From: Bacteroidota bacterium | Lineage (GTDB): Bacteria; Bacteroidota; Bacteroidia; 2-12-FULL-35-15 | Length of the DNA stretch: 64,000 nt | Direction of reading: 5' to 3' | NCBI GenBank assembly: GCA_029237775.1 | Contig: JAQZBR010000004.1 | Location: 434,001-498,000 of the forward strand | Part shown: positions 24,141 through 34,500 of the stretch, in pieces | Layout of the letters: each line of letters begins with the position of its first letter | How positions within the stretch are numbered: the stretch's first letter is position 1 | Position numbers and translations under genes: made by a program | Notes under the pieces: model-generated | The model's database searches: none | Told to the model about the DNA's origin: nothing | The model's input: only the letters and a program-made list of their open reading frames with translations

Positions 24141-26976
24141 AATGCGCTTCGAGCCAGTTGTTACCTGTCCCCATTCCAATATCCATCGGTACTTTTAAAG
24201 ATGGCATTGCATTTCGCATACGGTCTGAAACTATTTCCTGAACTATCTCCACTTCTTCCTTCAATACATCGAACACCAATTCATCATGCACTTGTAAAAG
24301 CATTTTTGACTGAATGTTCTTTTGTTTGAAGTCGTTGTGAATATTGATCATCGCGATCTTGATCATGTCCGCAGCACTTCCCTGGATAGGTGCGTTAATT
24401 GCATTTCGCTCAGCGTAACCTCTCACTGTATGATTGCTTGAATTAATATCACGGAGATATCTCCTTCTTCCCATGATCGTTTCCACGTATCCAACTTCCC
24501 TTGCGTTATTAATACTTTCATCCATGTATTGTTTGATACGCGGATATTTTTCGAAATAACTGTCGATGATAGCTGCAGCTTCTTTTCTCGGGATGTTTAA
24601 TCGTTCCGATAAGCCGAAAGCAGAAATTCCGTAAATGATCCCGAAGTTCACCATCTTGGCATTTCGTCTCATGTCGGATGTTACTTCTTCCAATGGCACA
24701 TTATACACTTTAGCAGCAGTAGCAGCATGAATATCCTGTCCCGACTGAAATGCTTCGATCATACCTGCATCACCGCTTAGCTCAGCAATGATCCGCAACT
24801 CGATCTGGGAATAATCGGCAGACAAAAGCACGTGATCACTGTTACGCGGGATAAATGCTTTACGAATTTCCCGTCCGCGTTCGGTACGAATTGGAATGTT
24901 CTGAAGATTAGGATTATCGGAGCTTAATCTTCCTGTGACTGCAACCACCTGGTTGTAAGTGGTATGAATTCTACCTGTACGCGGATTGATCAGCAGAGGC
25001 AATGAATCTACGTAAGTGTTTTTCAACTTTACCAGCTCGCGGTAACCGAGGATCTTTCCTACGATGGGATGTTTTCCGGTTAGCTTGGAAAGGACATCCT
25101 CCCCGGTAGCGTACTGACCGGTTTTTGTTTTTTTCGGCTTCTCTGTGATCTGTAATGTTTCAAATAACACTTCACCAACTTGCTTTGGAGATGATACGTT
25201 AAACGGAACGCCAGCCAGTTGCTGGATCTCCGATTCCATTACATAAATATCTTTTTCCAGCCCCTCGGAAATTTCTTTTAAGGCTGTTATGTCCAATCTT
25301 ATCCCTTCGGCTTCCATTGCCGCTAACACTTTAATAAGCGGGATCTCGATCTCTTCAAATAATTTTATTGTATGAGCTTCCTGAAGCAGAGGCTCAAATT
25401 TGCTACGAAGCTGCAAAGTAACATCAGCATCTTCTGCCGCATACTCTTTAATATCTTCAACCGGCACCGCGCGCATACTGATCTGTCCCTTGCCTCTTTT
25501 ACCAATAAGTGTCTCAATTGAAACAGGCGAATATCCAAGGTATGTTTCTGACAGCACGTTCATATTGTGACGCATTTCAGGCTGGATCAAAAAATGCGCG
25601 ATCATGGTGTCGAACAATTTTCCTTTGATCTCAACGCCATACCATTTCAAAACAGAAAGATCATATTTGATATTTTGCCCCGTCTTTGAAATTGATTCAT
25701 TTTCAAATATGGGTTTGAATTCATTTACGATATCCTGTGCCTCATGAAAGTTTTCCGCAACCGGTACATAATAAGCTTCTCCGGCTTTCCAGGAAAATGA
25801 CATCCCGACAAGCTCCACATTATTGGCATCAAGTCCGGTGGTTTCGGTATCGAAACAAATTGCAGTGTGCGAGCTAAGATCTTTTATAAGCTGATCGCGC
25901 TTTTCCTTCGTATCAACGAAATAATATTGATGAGGAGTATCCTTGATCGTTTTATAAACCTTTTGAGCTTCCGGTTCCAGTCCGGGTGCTATTACAACGT
26001 CATCTCCGCCACCAAACATATCAAATTGCGAAGCATCAACTTTCTTTGCTTTTGCAGCAGGAGCTTTGCTCGTTTCAGGAGCAGGATTTGTTAGCGTTTC
26101 GCCAAGGACCTGCTCCGCTAATCTGCGGAATTCAAGTTCCATAAACAGATCACGCAGCACTTCTTTATTCGGTTCATCCATTTGCAACGCACGTTCATCC
26201 CATTCAATAGGCACATCACAAATGATTGTTGCAAGACGTTTCGACTGGATCGCCATTTCTTTGTTCAGCTCCACTTTCTCTTTCAGCTTGCCTTTCAGCT
26301 TATCTGTATTTGCGATTAGATTTTCAATACTGCCAAAATCCTTTACGAGCTGAATCGCTGTCTTTTCGCCAACTCCCGGGATTCCCGGAATATTATCAAC
26401 CTTGTCACCCATTAATCCAAGGATGTCGATCAGCTCGGCAACATTACGGATCTCCCACTTTTTACAAACCTCCGGAACACCCATGATCTCCACTCCATTG
26501 CCTAAACGGGCAGGCTTATAAATAAATATATTCTCTGAAACCAGCTGACCATAATCCTTATCAGGCGTCATCATGTAAACAGTATAACCATGCTGCTCGG
26601 CTTTTTTAGCGAGTGTCCCGATCACATCATCAGCCTCGTAACCCGGTTTACCAATTACCGGAATATGAAATCCTTCAATTAACCTGACGATATATGGAAT
26701 CGAAAGTGCAAGATCTTCCGGCATTTCTTCGCGGTTCGCTTTGTATTCAGTAAAATCTGTATGTCGTACCGTTGGTTCAGCTGTATCAAAAACAACTGCG
26801 ATATGAGTTGGCTTCTCCTTTTTTAATACTTCAACAAGTGTATTTGTAAAGCCTAAAATTGCTGAGGTATTTAGTCCTTTTGAATTGATACGATGGTTAT
26901 TGCTGAATGCAAAATAGGCGCGATATATCAATGCATAAGCATCAAGAAGAAAAAGTTTTTTTGGGTTTTCTGACAT
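24139..26976 (-). CDS. polA: DNA polymerase I
   Basis: A 945-residue repair and Okazaki-processing polymerase with all three domains. The 5'-3' exonuclease covers about 1-290 (FLLDAYALIYRAYFAF, MTPDKDYGQLV, GDKVDNIPGIPGVGEKTA). The 3'-5' proofreading exonuclease covers about 345-540 and retains the acidic catalytic residues (CFDTETTGL, EYAAEDADVT), so proofreading is probably active, unlike in some Pol I. The polymerase domain has motif A SADYSQIELRIIAELSGD, motif B RRNAKMVNFGIIYG and motif C LQVHDELVFDV. Full length, monocistronic. Confidence 0.97.
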   Translation of the reverse strand: MSENPKKLFLLDAYALIYRAYFAFSNNHRINSKGLNTSAILGFTNTLVEVLKKEKPTHIAVVFDTAEPTVRHTDFTEYKANREEMPEDLALSIPYIVRLIEGFHIPVIGKPGYEADDVIGTLAKKAEQHGYTVYMMTPDKDYGQLVSENIFIYKPARLGNGVEIMGVPEVCKKWEIRNVAELIDILGLMGDKVDNIPGIPGVGEKTAIQLVKDFGSIENLIANTDKLKGKLKEKVELNKEMAIQSKRLATIICDVPIEWDERALQMDEPNKEVLRDLFMELEFRRLAEQVLGETLTNPAPETSKAPAAKAKKVDASQFDMFGGGDDVVIAPGLEPEAQKVYKTIKDTPHQYYFVDTKEKRDQLIKDLSSHTAICFDTETTGLDANNVELVGMSFSWKAGEAYYVPVAENFHEAQDIVNEFKPIFENESISKTGQNIKYDLSVLKWYGVEIKGKLFDTMIAHFLIQPEMRHNMNVLSETYLGYSPVSIETLIGKRGKGQISMRAVPVEDIKEYAAEDADVTLQLRSKFEPLLQEAHTIKLFEEIEIPLIKVLAAMEAEGIRLDITALKEISEGLEKDIYVMESEIQQLAGVPFNVSSPKQVGEVLFETLQITEKPKKTKTGQYATGEDVLSKLTGKHPIVGKILGYRELVKLKNTYVDSLPLLINPRTGRIHTTYNQVVAVTGRLSSDNPNLQNIPIRTERGREIRKAFIPRNSDHVLLSADYSQIELRIIAELSGDAGMIEAFQSGQDIHAATAAKVYNVPLEEVTSDMRRNAKMVNFGIIYGISAFGLSERLNIPRKEAAAIIDSYFEKYPRIKQYMDESINNAREVGYVETIMGRRRYLRDINSSNHTVRGYAERNAINAPIQGSAADMIKIAMINIHNDFKQKNIQSKMLLQVHDELVFDVLKEEVEIVQEIVSDRMRNAMPSLKVPMDIGMGTGNNWLEAH

Positions 26977-27046
26977 GAAATTTTTATTTAAAAACAGAAT
27001 CTAAAATTAACCCAAAAAGCCTTATTTAGCTGATTTTCTTATTAAC

Positions 27047-27079
27047 AAAAAAGCCGCGTTTCAAATGAAACACGGCTTT
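27047..27079 (-). terminator. Intrinsic terminator of the 187-residue secreted protein gene
   Basis: Arms GCCGCGTTTC (27053-27062) and GAAACACGGC (27067-27076) with a 4-base loop. On the minus-strand transcript the one mismatch becomes a U-G pair. The stem is followed by TTTTTTGT (27052-27045). Confidence 0.85.
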
Positions 27080-27099
27080 CTAAAAAAGTAGAGTAAAGA

Positions 27100-27663
27100 T
27101 TAATTTCCTGCCTGCTTGTTATATGCATTTACAACCTCAACAATATTCTCATAGTCATATTTTTTTTCTTCCAGAGCTTTTACGATCTCTTCATTATCAG
27201 CCATTGCATCACTCATCTGCTTTTTGAATTTGCTCGATTTCACCTTTACAAATTCCCCGCCTGCTTTTTCAAGATAGTAGTCAGACTTCACTTTAATGTC
27301 ATTCATTTGCATCACTTCCACCTGTGACTCATATAAACTAAGGTTCCCTTTGGAGATACGCTTCACAAACACCTGCTCACCTTCCACATTACGTGATACG
27401 AAAACTGTTCCGTCAACACAATATTCTTTAATTTTTGATGGCCCGAAGCTTTTGATCTCAGCACCGTCTTTTTTGCGGAAAGAAGCTTTTGCGAAATTAT
27501 CGAACTCACGCTTAAGGTTCTTTTTTATTTCACCTTTCAGCGAATCACCATTCAGCATAATAACATATCCCTGAAAATATTTAACCTGCGCTGTAGATCT
27601 GCCATTAAATGCAAATATTATCAGCAACAATAAACTTAGGGGAAGAAGACGTTTCAAGTTCAT
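27100..27663 (-). CDS. Secreted protein of unknown function
   Basis: A 187-residue exported protein. The signal peptide (LLPLSLLLLIIFAFNGRSTAQ) is followed by a segment GYVIMLNGDSLKGEI that recurs in many uncharacterised secreted Bacteroidota proteins. A lysine-rich mixed alpha/beta body follows. No catalytic motif is visible. It has its own intrinsic terminator. It does not appear linked to polA, 123 bases away on the same strand beyond that terminator. Confidence 0.65.
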   Translation of the reverse strand: MNLKRLLPLSLLLLIIFAFNGRSTAQVKYFQGYVIMLNGDSLKGEIKKNLKREFDNFAKASFRKKDGAEIKSFGPSKIKEYCVDGTVFVSRNVEGEQVFVKRISKGNLSLYESQVEVMQMNDIKVKSDYYLEKAGGEFVKVKSSKFKKQMSDAMADNEEIVKALEEKKYDYENIVEVVNAYNKQAGN

Positions 27664-27796
27664 TTAAGTATTTTTTATTTTAAGAAGTTCAAATTAAGCG
27701 GAAAATTTCCTGATAAAAAATAGCTCGTTTAAAACTATCCCGAAATGTTAATAACTTGTTAATTATCCCGCTGAATTCCTTATCTTTACTCATATC

Positions 27797-27830
27797 TTGA
27801 AATTAATTCCGTTTCATTTTAGTAAATTTG
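27797..27830 (+). promoter_or_regulatory. Bacteroidota-type promoter of the L,D-transpeptidase gene
   Basis: TTG at 27797-27799 and TAAATTTG at 27823-27830, separated by 23 bases, match TTG-N17..23-TAnnTTTG. The -7 box contains an in-frame TTG at 27828, which argues against that TTG being the start codon. Confidence 0.65.
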
Positions 27831-27848
27831 CATAACAATTCTCATCGC

Positions 27849-29507
27849 TTGAAACTCTTTCGTTTTTACTTCTTTATTTTCTGCATTGCGTCATTTCCCG
27901 CCTGTAACAGTTCTGATATGCCTAAAAAAGCGGTATTAGTCTCAAAACCGGAAAAAGTGGATGATGAAGTGAATAAGCTTTTGAATGAAAAACTGAGCGA
28001 TACAGACACGTCCATCGCAATGGTAGTGGCTGGTGACACCTTGATCGCCACAAAACAGCTGGCCGAATATTACATCTCAAATCAGTTCACAGTAACCTGG
28101 ACACAAAAAGGAAAACTCAACAAAGCAGGGGATACGCTTTTTCATATTATCAGGAACGCAGGAGAATATGGATTGATACCGGAAGATTATCATTCAGACA
28201 AACTGAAAAGCCTCTTCGAACGAAGCTACAATGAAAAAAACAAAAAGTATGACGCGGTAACCCTTTCGGAGGCGGATCTTTTGCTTACCGATGGCTTCAT
28301 AAAATTCCTTGTGCATGTAAGTAAGGGAAGGTTGAATGCCGACAGCTTAACAGCTGAATGGCATCCTGAAAAGCTTGACACGAATCTTGTGAATGTATTG
28401 GCTTCAGCTCTGAAACGAAACGATATAAGGAAATGCTTCGATTCATTCGAGCCTGAGAATGATCAATATCAAAAACTAAAAACCGCTTTGAAGGAATACA
28501 AGCGCGAATTCTTCGGGATCACGTGGGACAGCCTTAAAAGCCGTGAATCGGATTCTTTAACTTTTAATCAAAGACTTAAAGACCGCCTGATTGCAAGTCA
28601 TGACTTTTCATATTTCTATTCGGGAAATGATTCAATTAAGCTTCTAAAATCTGTAAAAAATTTTCAGTGTAAGCATAATCTTGTTGAGGACGGGAAGATC
28701 GGGAAGCTGACTTTTAAAGCTCTTCAACAAACTAAAGAGGATGTCATCCGCCAGATAGAAATGAATATGGAAAGGTGGAGATGGAAGGACGGACCTCCGG
28801 AAAAGACATATGTGTGGGTGAATATTCCAAAATTTGAGATGCATGTGATGGAACAGGACACTCTTGTGATGCGCTCAAGAGTTATCGTTGGCGCACCAAA
28901 AACAACTACTCCGCTTCTCAAAAGCACGATCAGGTATTTCATAATATATCCATACTGGACCGTTCCGTTCAGTATTATTACAAAAGAGATATTACCGCAG
29001 CTCAAACGAGATACCTCTTATCTGAGAAGAAAGAATTTTGAGGTACTTGACAGAAACGGATATGTAATTGATACGATGATCAACTGGAAGCGCTACAGCA
29101 AAAATTATTTTCCATTCAAGATAAGACAACGTATTGGCGAAGATAATTCTTTGGGAATTTTAAAATTCAACTTCAACAATAAGTATGGTGTTTATATGCA
29201 CGATACGGACAACCGAAGATTGTTCGGACGTGAGAACAGAGCTCTTAGTCATGGCTGTGTCCGATTGGAGAAATTTTATGACTTTGCGAAGTTCCTTATC
29301 CGGGACGACAGTGTTAGATACCCTGTAGATTCATTGAATGTAGACCTTTCAAAAGAAGAACAAAAACAGATCAATCTGAGAAAACCAATTCCTATTTACA
29401 TTAATTATTTCACCGTAGAAGTAGATGAATACATGGAAATTCATTACTTCAATGATATTTACGGAAGGGATGAAAAAATGCTGAGAGCCTTGTTGAAGAA
29501 GAAATAA
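27849..29507 (+). CDS. L,D-transpeptidase with peptidoglycan-binding domain (YcbB-like)
   Basis: An exported 552-residue enzyme making 3-3 cross-links in peptidoglycan or attaching proteins to it. The N-terminus KLFRFYFFIFCIASFPAC looks like a lipoprotein signal. A peptidoglycan-binding-1-like unit (KNFQCKHNLVEDGKIGKLTFKAL) lies at nt 28650-28730. The YkuD catalytic domain follows, with the histidine/cysteine signature SHGCVRLE (nt 29245-29270). The large N-terminal region resembles the scaffold of YcbB (LdtD). The TTG at 27849 is preferred as start because the upstream in-frame TTG lies inside the -7 promoter box. Its stop abuts the stop of convergent hflX with no gap. Confidence 0.88.
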   Translation: MKLFRFYFFIFCIASFPACNSSDMPKKAVLVSKPEKVDDEVNKLLNEKLSDTDTSIAMVVAGDTLIATKQLAEYYISNQFTVTWTQKGKLNKAGDTLFHIIRNAGEYGLIPEDYHSDKLKSLFERSYNEKNKKYDAVTLSEADLLLTDGFIKFLVHVSKGRLNADSLTAEWHPEKLDTNLVNVLASALKRNDIRKCFDSFEPENDQYQKLKTALKEYKREFFGITWDSLKSRESDSLTFNQRLKDRLIASHDFSYFYSGNDSIKLLKSVKNFQCKHNLVEDGKIGKLTFKALQQTKEDVIRQIEMNMERWRWKDGPPEKTYVWVNIPKFEMHVMEQDTLVMRSRVIVGAPKTTTPLLKSTIRYFIIYPYWTVPFSIITKEILPQLKRDTSYLRRKNFEVLDRNGYVIDTMINWKRYSKNYFPFKIRQRIGEDNSLGILKFNFNNKYGVYMHDTDNRRLFGRENRALSHGCVRLEKFYDFAKFLIRDDSVRYPVDSLNVDLSKEEQKQINLRKPIPIYINYFTVEVDEYMEIHYFNDIYGRDEKMLRALLKKK

Positions 29508-30725
29508 TTAATACAGAAAATTGTTATACGGATATCTTTTCTGATGCATATCCTTGATCTTGTCATAAAGCGTTTTCCTGAACTCTTCAATATTCTCCTT
29601 GTTAGCAGCAGAAATAAAGATGCACTCGGTATGCAGATTTCGCATCCATGTCTTCTTCAGATCATCGAGACTTAAATTCTTCCTTGTAACCGGAGTCAGA
29701 TCATCATCATCCTTTTTTTCGAATGTGAAAGCATCAATTTTATTAAAAACAAGAAGTGTCGGCTTGTCCGAGGCTCCAATATCAGCAAGAGTCTGATTCA
29801 CCACATTGATCTGATCCTCAAACCCGGGATGTGAGATATCTACAACATGAACAAGCACATCGGCTTCACGAACTTCATCAAGGGTTGACTTAAATGATTC
29901 AATAAGATTAGTGGGAAGCTTGCGGATAAAACCGACAGTATCGGATAACAGAAAAGGCAAATTCTCGATCACCACTTTTCTCACGGTGGTATCCAGTGTA
30001 GCGAATAATTTATTCTCAGCGAACACATCGCTTTTGCTCAGCATGTTCATGATGGTGGATTTACCAACATTGGTATAACCAACAAGTGCAACCCGTATCA
30101 TCTCTCCCCTGCTCTTCCGCTGAGTTTCCATCTGCTTGTCGATAGTAGCAAGTTTCTCCTTCAACAAGGCTATGCGGTCGCGAATGATCCTCCTATCTGT
30201 CTCGATCTCTTTTTCACCGGCACCCTTCATACCGATACCACCTTTTACCCTGTCGAGATGGCTCCACATTTTTGTCAATCGAGGAAGCATGTATTGATAT
30301 TGCGCAAGCTCAACTTGTGTTTTAGCATGAGCTGTACGCGCGCGGGAAGCAAATATGTCGAGGATCAGGGTAGTTCTATCGAGCACCTTGACCTTTTGTT
30401 TATCGTCAGATTTAAGATTTTTTTCAAGATTCCTCTGCTGGGCAGGTGATAACTCGTCATCGAAAATAACGATGTCGACCGCATTTTCTTTCACAAAATT
30501 TTTGATCTCGTTAAGCTTCCCTGAACCGATGAAAGTCCCCGGATCAGGATGTTCAAGCCGCTGAGTATAGCGTTTAAGAATTTTTGCACCTGCAGTCTCC
30601 GCAAGAAAATCAAGCTCATCAAGATACTCGCGCACCTTCTCTTCGTCCTGGCTTCTGTTGATCAGACCAACAAGCACTGCCGTTTCCTGTTTCCTCCCAG
30701 TATCAAAAGCTTCTTCTTTCGGCAT
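29508..30725 (-). CDS. hflX: GTPase HflX
   Basis: A 405-residue ribosome-associated GTPase that splits stalled ribosomes. The N-terminal HflX domain (LDELDFLAETAGAKI, FIGSGKLNEI, VIFDDELSPAQQRNLEK) is followed by the G domain: GYTNVGKS (G1), DTTVRK (G2 region), DTVGFIRKLP (G3) and VFNKID (G4). Normal length. It is convergent with the L,D-transpeptidase gene and 60 bases downstream of the cytochrome c gene. Confidence 0.96.
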   Translation of the reverse strand: MPKEEAFDTGRKQETAVLVGLINRSQDEEKVREYLDELDFLAETAGAKILKRYTQRLEHPDPGTFIGSGKLNEIKNFVKENAVDIVIFDDELSPAQQRNLEKNLKSDDKQKVKVLDRTTLILDIFASRARTAHAKTQVELAQYQYMLPRLTKMWSHLDRVKGGIGMKGAGEKEIETDRRIIRDRIALLKEKLATIDKQMETQRKSRGEMIRVALVGYTNVGKSTIMNMLSKSDVFAENKLFATLDTTVRKVVIENLPFLLSDTVGFIRKLPTNLIESFKSTLDEVREADVLVHVVDISHPGFEDQINVVNQTLADIGASDKPTLLVFNKIDAFTFEKKDDDDLTPVTRKNLSLDDLKKTWMRNLHTECIFISAANKENIEEFRKTLYDKIKDMHQKRYPYNNFLY

Positions 30726-30785
30726 TTATAGTTCCTCTAATTATTTATTTATTTCTCTTGCCTGTCAGTAATGCCAATGCAAAAT

Positions 30786-31409
30786 TTATTTTCTAAGAGT
30801 TGCAGAATATTCAGCAACAGCTTTTATTTGCTCTTCCGTTAGAATACCGGAATAACCCGGCATTGGAGCTTTTCCATTTCTGATGATCTCTTCCTGAGTA
30901 TTCTGATCGAGTGTCGATACAGACAAATCTTTCGCTCCACTTAATCCTGCTTTCCCGTCTACACCATGGCAAGATGTACAGTTAGCCATAAAAATATCAT
31001 GCCCATTAACTGCTGTAGAAGCCGGAACATTTTCTTCGGTTACGGGCTTAGAAAGACGATGTTTTTTATTAACCTCCGCGAGTCCATAAGCAGCAATGAT
31101 CATCAATACAGATAAAACGGCCAAAACCTTTTTTCTTTTTTTGAATCCGACTACAGCAACAGGTATGGAAGCAAAAACTAAAATGATCTTTATGATCTGA
31201 AGCACTGTAACATCAGGTGCCTGGATCAACATGTATATCCCTGTAATAAGAAACAGAGTGCTCACGATCATTTCAGGAACCTTTATCCCTTTAGTGAACC
31301 TAACCAGGCTTTCTTCCTTGTTCGCCAAAAGCATAACTGTTTTAACAATATAGATCAGTAGAAAGATGTTAACTGAAATGAGGTGGGTATAATAAATGCC
31401 TTTGTACAT
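30786..31409 (-). CDS. SirB2-like membrane domain fused to cytochrome c
   Basis: A 207-residue protein in two parts. Residues 1-120 hold about four TM helices resembling the SirB family (KGIYYTHLISVNIFLLIYIVKT, VSTLFLITGIYMLIQAPDV). Residues 130-207 form a class I cytochrome c domain with the haem site CTSCH, and APMPGYSG supplies the methionine ligand. The haem domain should lie in the periplasm, anchored by the membrane part. It is probably an electron shuttle; partner unknown. TACTTTTG at 31439-31432 (minus) is a possible -7 box. Confidence 0.82.
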   Translation of the reverse strand: MYKGIYYTHLISVNIFLLIYIVKTVMLLANKEESLVRFTKGIKVPEMIVSTLFLITGIYMLIQAPDVTVLQIIKIILVFASIPVAVVGFKKRKKVLAVLSVLMIIAAYGLAEVNKKHRLSKPVTEENVPASTAVNGHDIFMANCTSCHGVDGKAGLSGAKDLSVSTLDQNTQEEIIRNGKAPMPGYSGILTEEQIKAVAEYSATLRK

Positions 31410-31471
31410 TTTTTTGTTTTTTTGGTCTGCCCAAAAGTAATAAAAATCCCTCTATATCACCGTTCATCCTT

Positions 31472-31506
31472 TTGTTCAAGGAAATCCGGCAGAAATGTTA
31501 TTTTTG
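31472..31506 (+). promoter_or_regulatory. Candidate promoter of the large amidohydrolase gene
   Basis: TTG at 31472-31474, then TATTTTTG (31499-31506), which fits TAnnTTTG, 34 bases before the ATG. The 24-base spacing is slightly long. Confidence 0.5.
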
Positions 31507-31540
31507 TTTAGAACATCTCAACACTCCTATTTCTTAAAGA

Positions 31541-34500
31541 ATGAAAAAGCTTTGTATATATTTATTTTCACTGATCATCAGTTCATGCCTTAATGCTCAG
31601 GAAACTTTTCCGGTTAACGGAACCGCAAACAAGAATCATACTGTTTACGCATTCTCAAATGCAAGAATTATCGTTGACCCTGAAACGACAATAGAAAATG
31701 GAACACTGATAATAAAAGATGGTCTTATCACGGCTGTTGGTTCAAAGATCATGATTCCAAAAGGCGCAGTAATGATTGATCTTAAAGGGAAATCCATTTA
31801 CCCCGGATTGATAGATGCATACACGAATTATGGGATGCCTGAATTAAAAAAAGCTACTGCCTGGGGACCTCAAATGGAAAGCAATATTAAGGGTGCTTAC
31901 GGATGGAATGCAGCGATCAAAACTGAGACAGACGCATTCAGAATTTTTAATGATGACTCCAAAGCAGCAGAAGAGTTACGTAAAATGGGGTTCGGAACCG
32001 TCCTTTCTTTTCAAAAGGATGGGATCGCGAGAGGAACAGCAGCAGTCGTTTCTCTTTCAAATGGAAGGGAAAACCAGCTTGTACTTAAAGACAAAGCAGC
32101 CGCAATGTATTCATTTGATAAGGGAACATCTGTTCAGGATTATCCTTCTTCATTGATGGGAGCTATAGCATTGCTAAGGCAAACCTATCTCGATGCCGAC
32201 TGGTATAAAAAAGACAAGTCGAAGAAAGAGTATAACATTTCGCTCGAAGCTTTCAATAATTTACAATCACTTCCGCAGATCTTTGAAACAACTGACAAAT
32301 TAAACATCATGCGTGCTGATAAGATAGGAGACGAGTTTAAAGTCAATTACATTATTAAGGGCTCGGGAAATGAATATCAGAGACTGGATGAGATCAAGGC
32401 AACCGGTTGTAAGCTGATCATACCACTTAATTTCCCAATACCTTACGATGTAGAAGATGCATACGATGCATACAATATTTCTTTAACTGAACTTAAGCAT
32501 TGGGAAATGGCTCCGGCAAATGCCTTGGCTCTTGAAAAAAATCAAATTCCTTTTGCAATTACTACCGCTGACCTGAAAGACAAAAAAGACTTTTGGAAAA
32601 ATTTACGCAAGGCTATTGGTTTTGGGTTATCCGAGAAACAAGCTTTAAAGGCCCTGACAACTATTCCGGCAGAGTTACTTAATATTTCTGACAAAGTGGG
32701 AAGCCTGAAAGCCGGAATGCTCGCAAACTTCATTATTACATCAGGAAATCTGTTTGATGAGAAAAACATTATCTACGAAAACTGGATCCAGGGCACCGCA
32801 TACAAGATCACTGATTTTAATGCTATTGATGTAAGAGGCAGCTATGATTTTTCTTACGGTCCGGACCGGAAACTTTTGCAATTAAAAATAGAAGGTGAGC
32901 CTGAAAAGCTCAAATCAACCTTGTTTGTTGATACAGCCAAAATACCAGTAAACACTGTCGTTTCCGGCAATTCTATCACCTTAACATTTAATCCGAAAGA
33001 GGTACAGGGAACAGTCCGCCTGAGCGGTAATATTGACAAAGATCCACTGGTGATGAAAGGTAAGGGTCAGCTTCCCGATGGAACTTGGATCACCTGGAGC
33101 GCTCATTATATTTCACCATTTACAGAAAATGCGAAAAAAGACACCGCAAAAAAACAATCTTTTACCTACGGAGAAGTCTTCTATCCTTTTTGCGCTTACG
33201 GGCAGAAAGCTGATGACCGGTCAGGCTTCGATAAGGTCGTGAATGATTTCAAGAACCGTTACAATGCCTTGCTGATAAAGCATGTGACAGTCTGGACAAA
33301 TGAGAAAGAAGGAATATTAAAAAATCAGGATGTATATATCACTGATGGAAAAATTGTAAGGATCGCTGATGATATTAATGCAAGTACCCTTGCTTTCGCG
33401 AAAGTAATAGACGGAACTGGAAAACATCTGACAGCGGGAATCATTGATGAGCATTCACACATTGCGTTAATCAGCGTTAATGAAGGAACACAGGCGTCAA
33501 GCGCAGAAGTAAGAATGGGTGATGTAATCAACTCAGATGATATCAGCATCTACCGGTCGCTTGCAGGAGGTGTTACAAGTGCACAATTATTACATGGCTC
33601 TGCAAATCCTATCGGTGGACAATCAGCAATGATAAAACTTCGTTGGGGAAAATCACCTGAACAAATGAAATTTGAAGGCGCGGATGGATTCATCAAATTT
33701 GCGCTGGGAGAAAATGTTAAGCAAAGCAATTGGGGTGATATTAATACCGTTCGTTTCCCGCAATCACGAATGGGTGTCGAGCAAGTGTATTACGACTATT
33801 TCACAAGGGCAAAAGAATATGACGCAAAACAAAAATCAATTGCAGGATCTAAATCCGCATCTGTGTTCAGACGAGATCTGGAGCTTGAAGCAATTGCTGA
33901 GATCCTGAATAAAAAACGTTTTATCACATGTCATTCATACGTTCAGTCCGAAGTAAACATGTTGATGCACGTAAGCGATTCAATGAATTTCCCTGTTAAT
34001 ACATTCACACATATTCTTGAAGGATATAAAGTTGCCGACAAAATGAGAGCTCATAACATAGGCGCTTCTACTTTCAGCGACTGGTGGGCTTACAAAGTGG
34101 AAGTAAAAGATGCTATTCCGTACAATGCAGCCTTACTGACAAACATGGGAGTACTGACAGCTATCAATTCGGATGATGCAGAGATGCAGAGAAGGTTAAA
34201 TCAGGAAGCAGCTAAAACAATTAAATATGGTGGCTTATCAGAAGAAGAAGCGTTAAAGACTGTCACGCTGAACCCCGCTAAACTTTTGCATATTGATAAT
34301 AAAGTGGGAAGTATTAAAGTTGGAAAAGAGGCAGATGTTGTATTGTGGTCTGACAATCCTTTATCCGTTTACGCAAAGGCGGAGAAGACAATTATTGACG
34401 GACAGATCTATTATGACATCGAACAGGATCTAAAACTTCGGCAGGAAATCCAGACAGAAAGAGCGCGTATAATTCAGAAAATGCTGGAAGAGAAAAAGAA

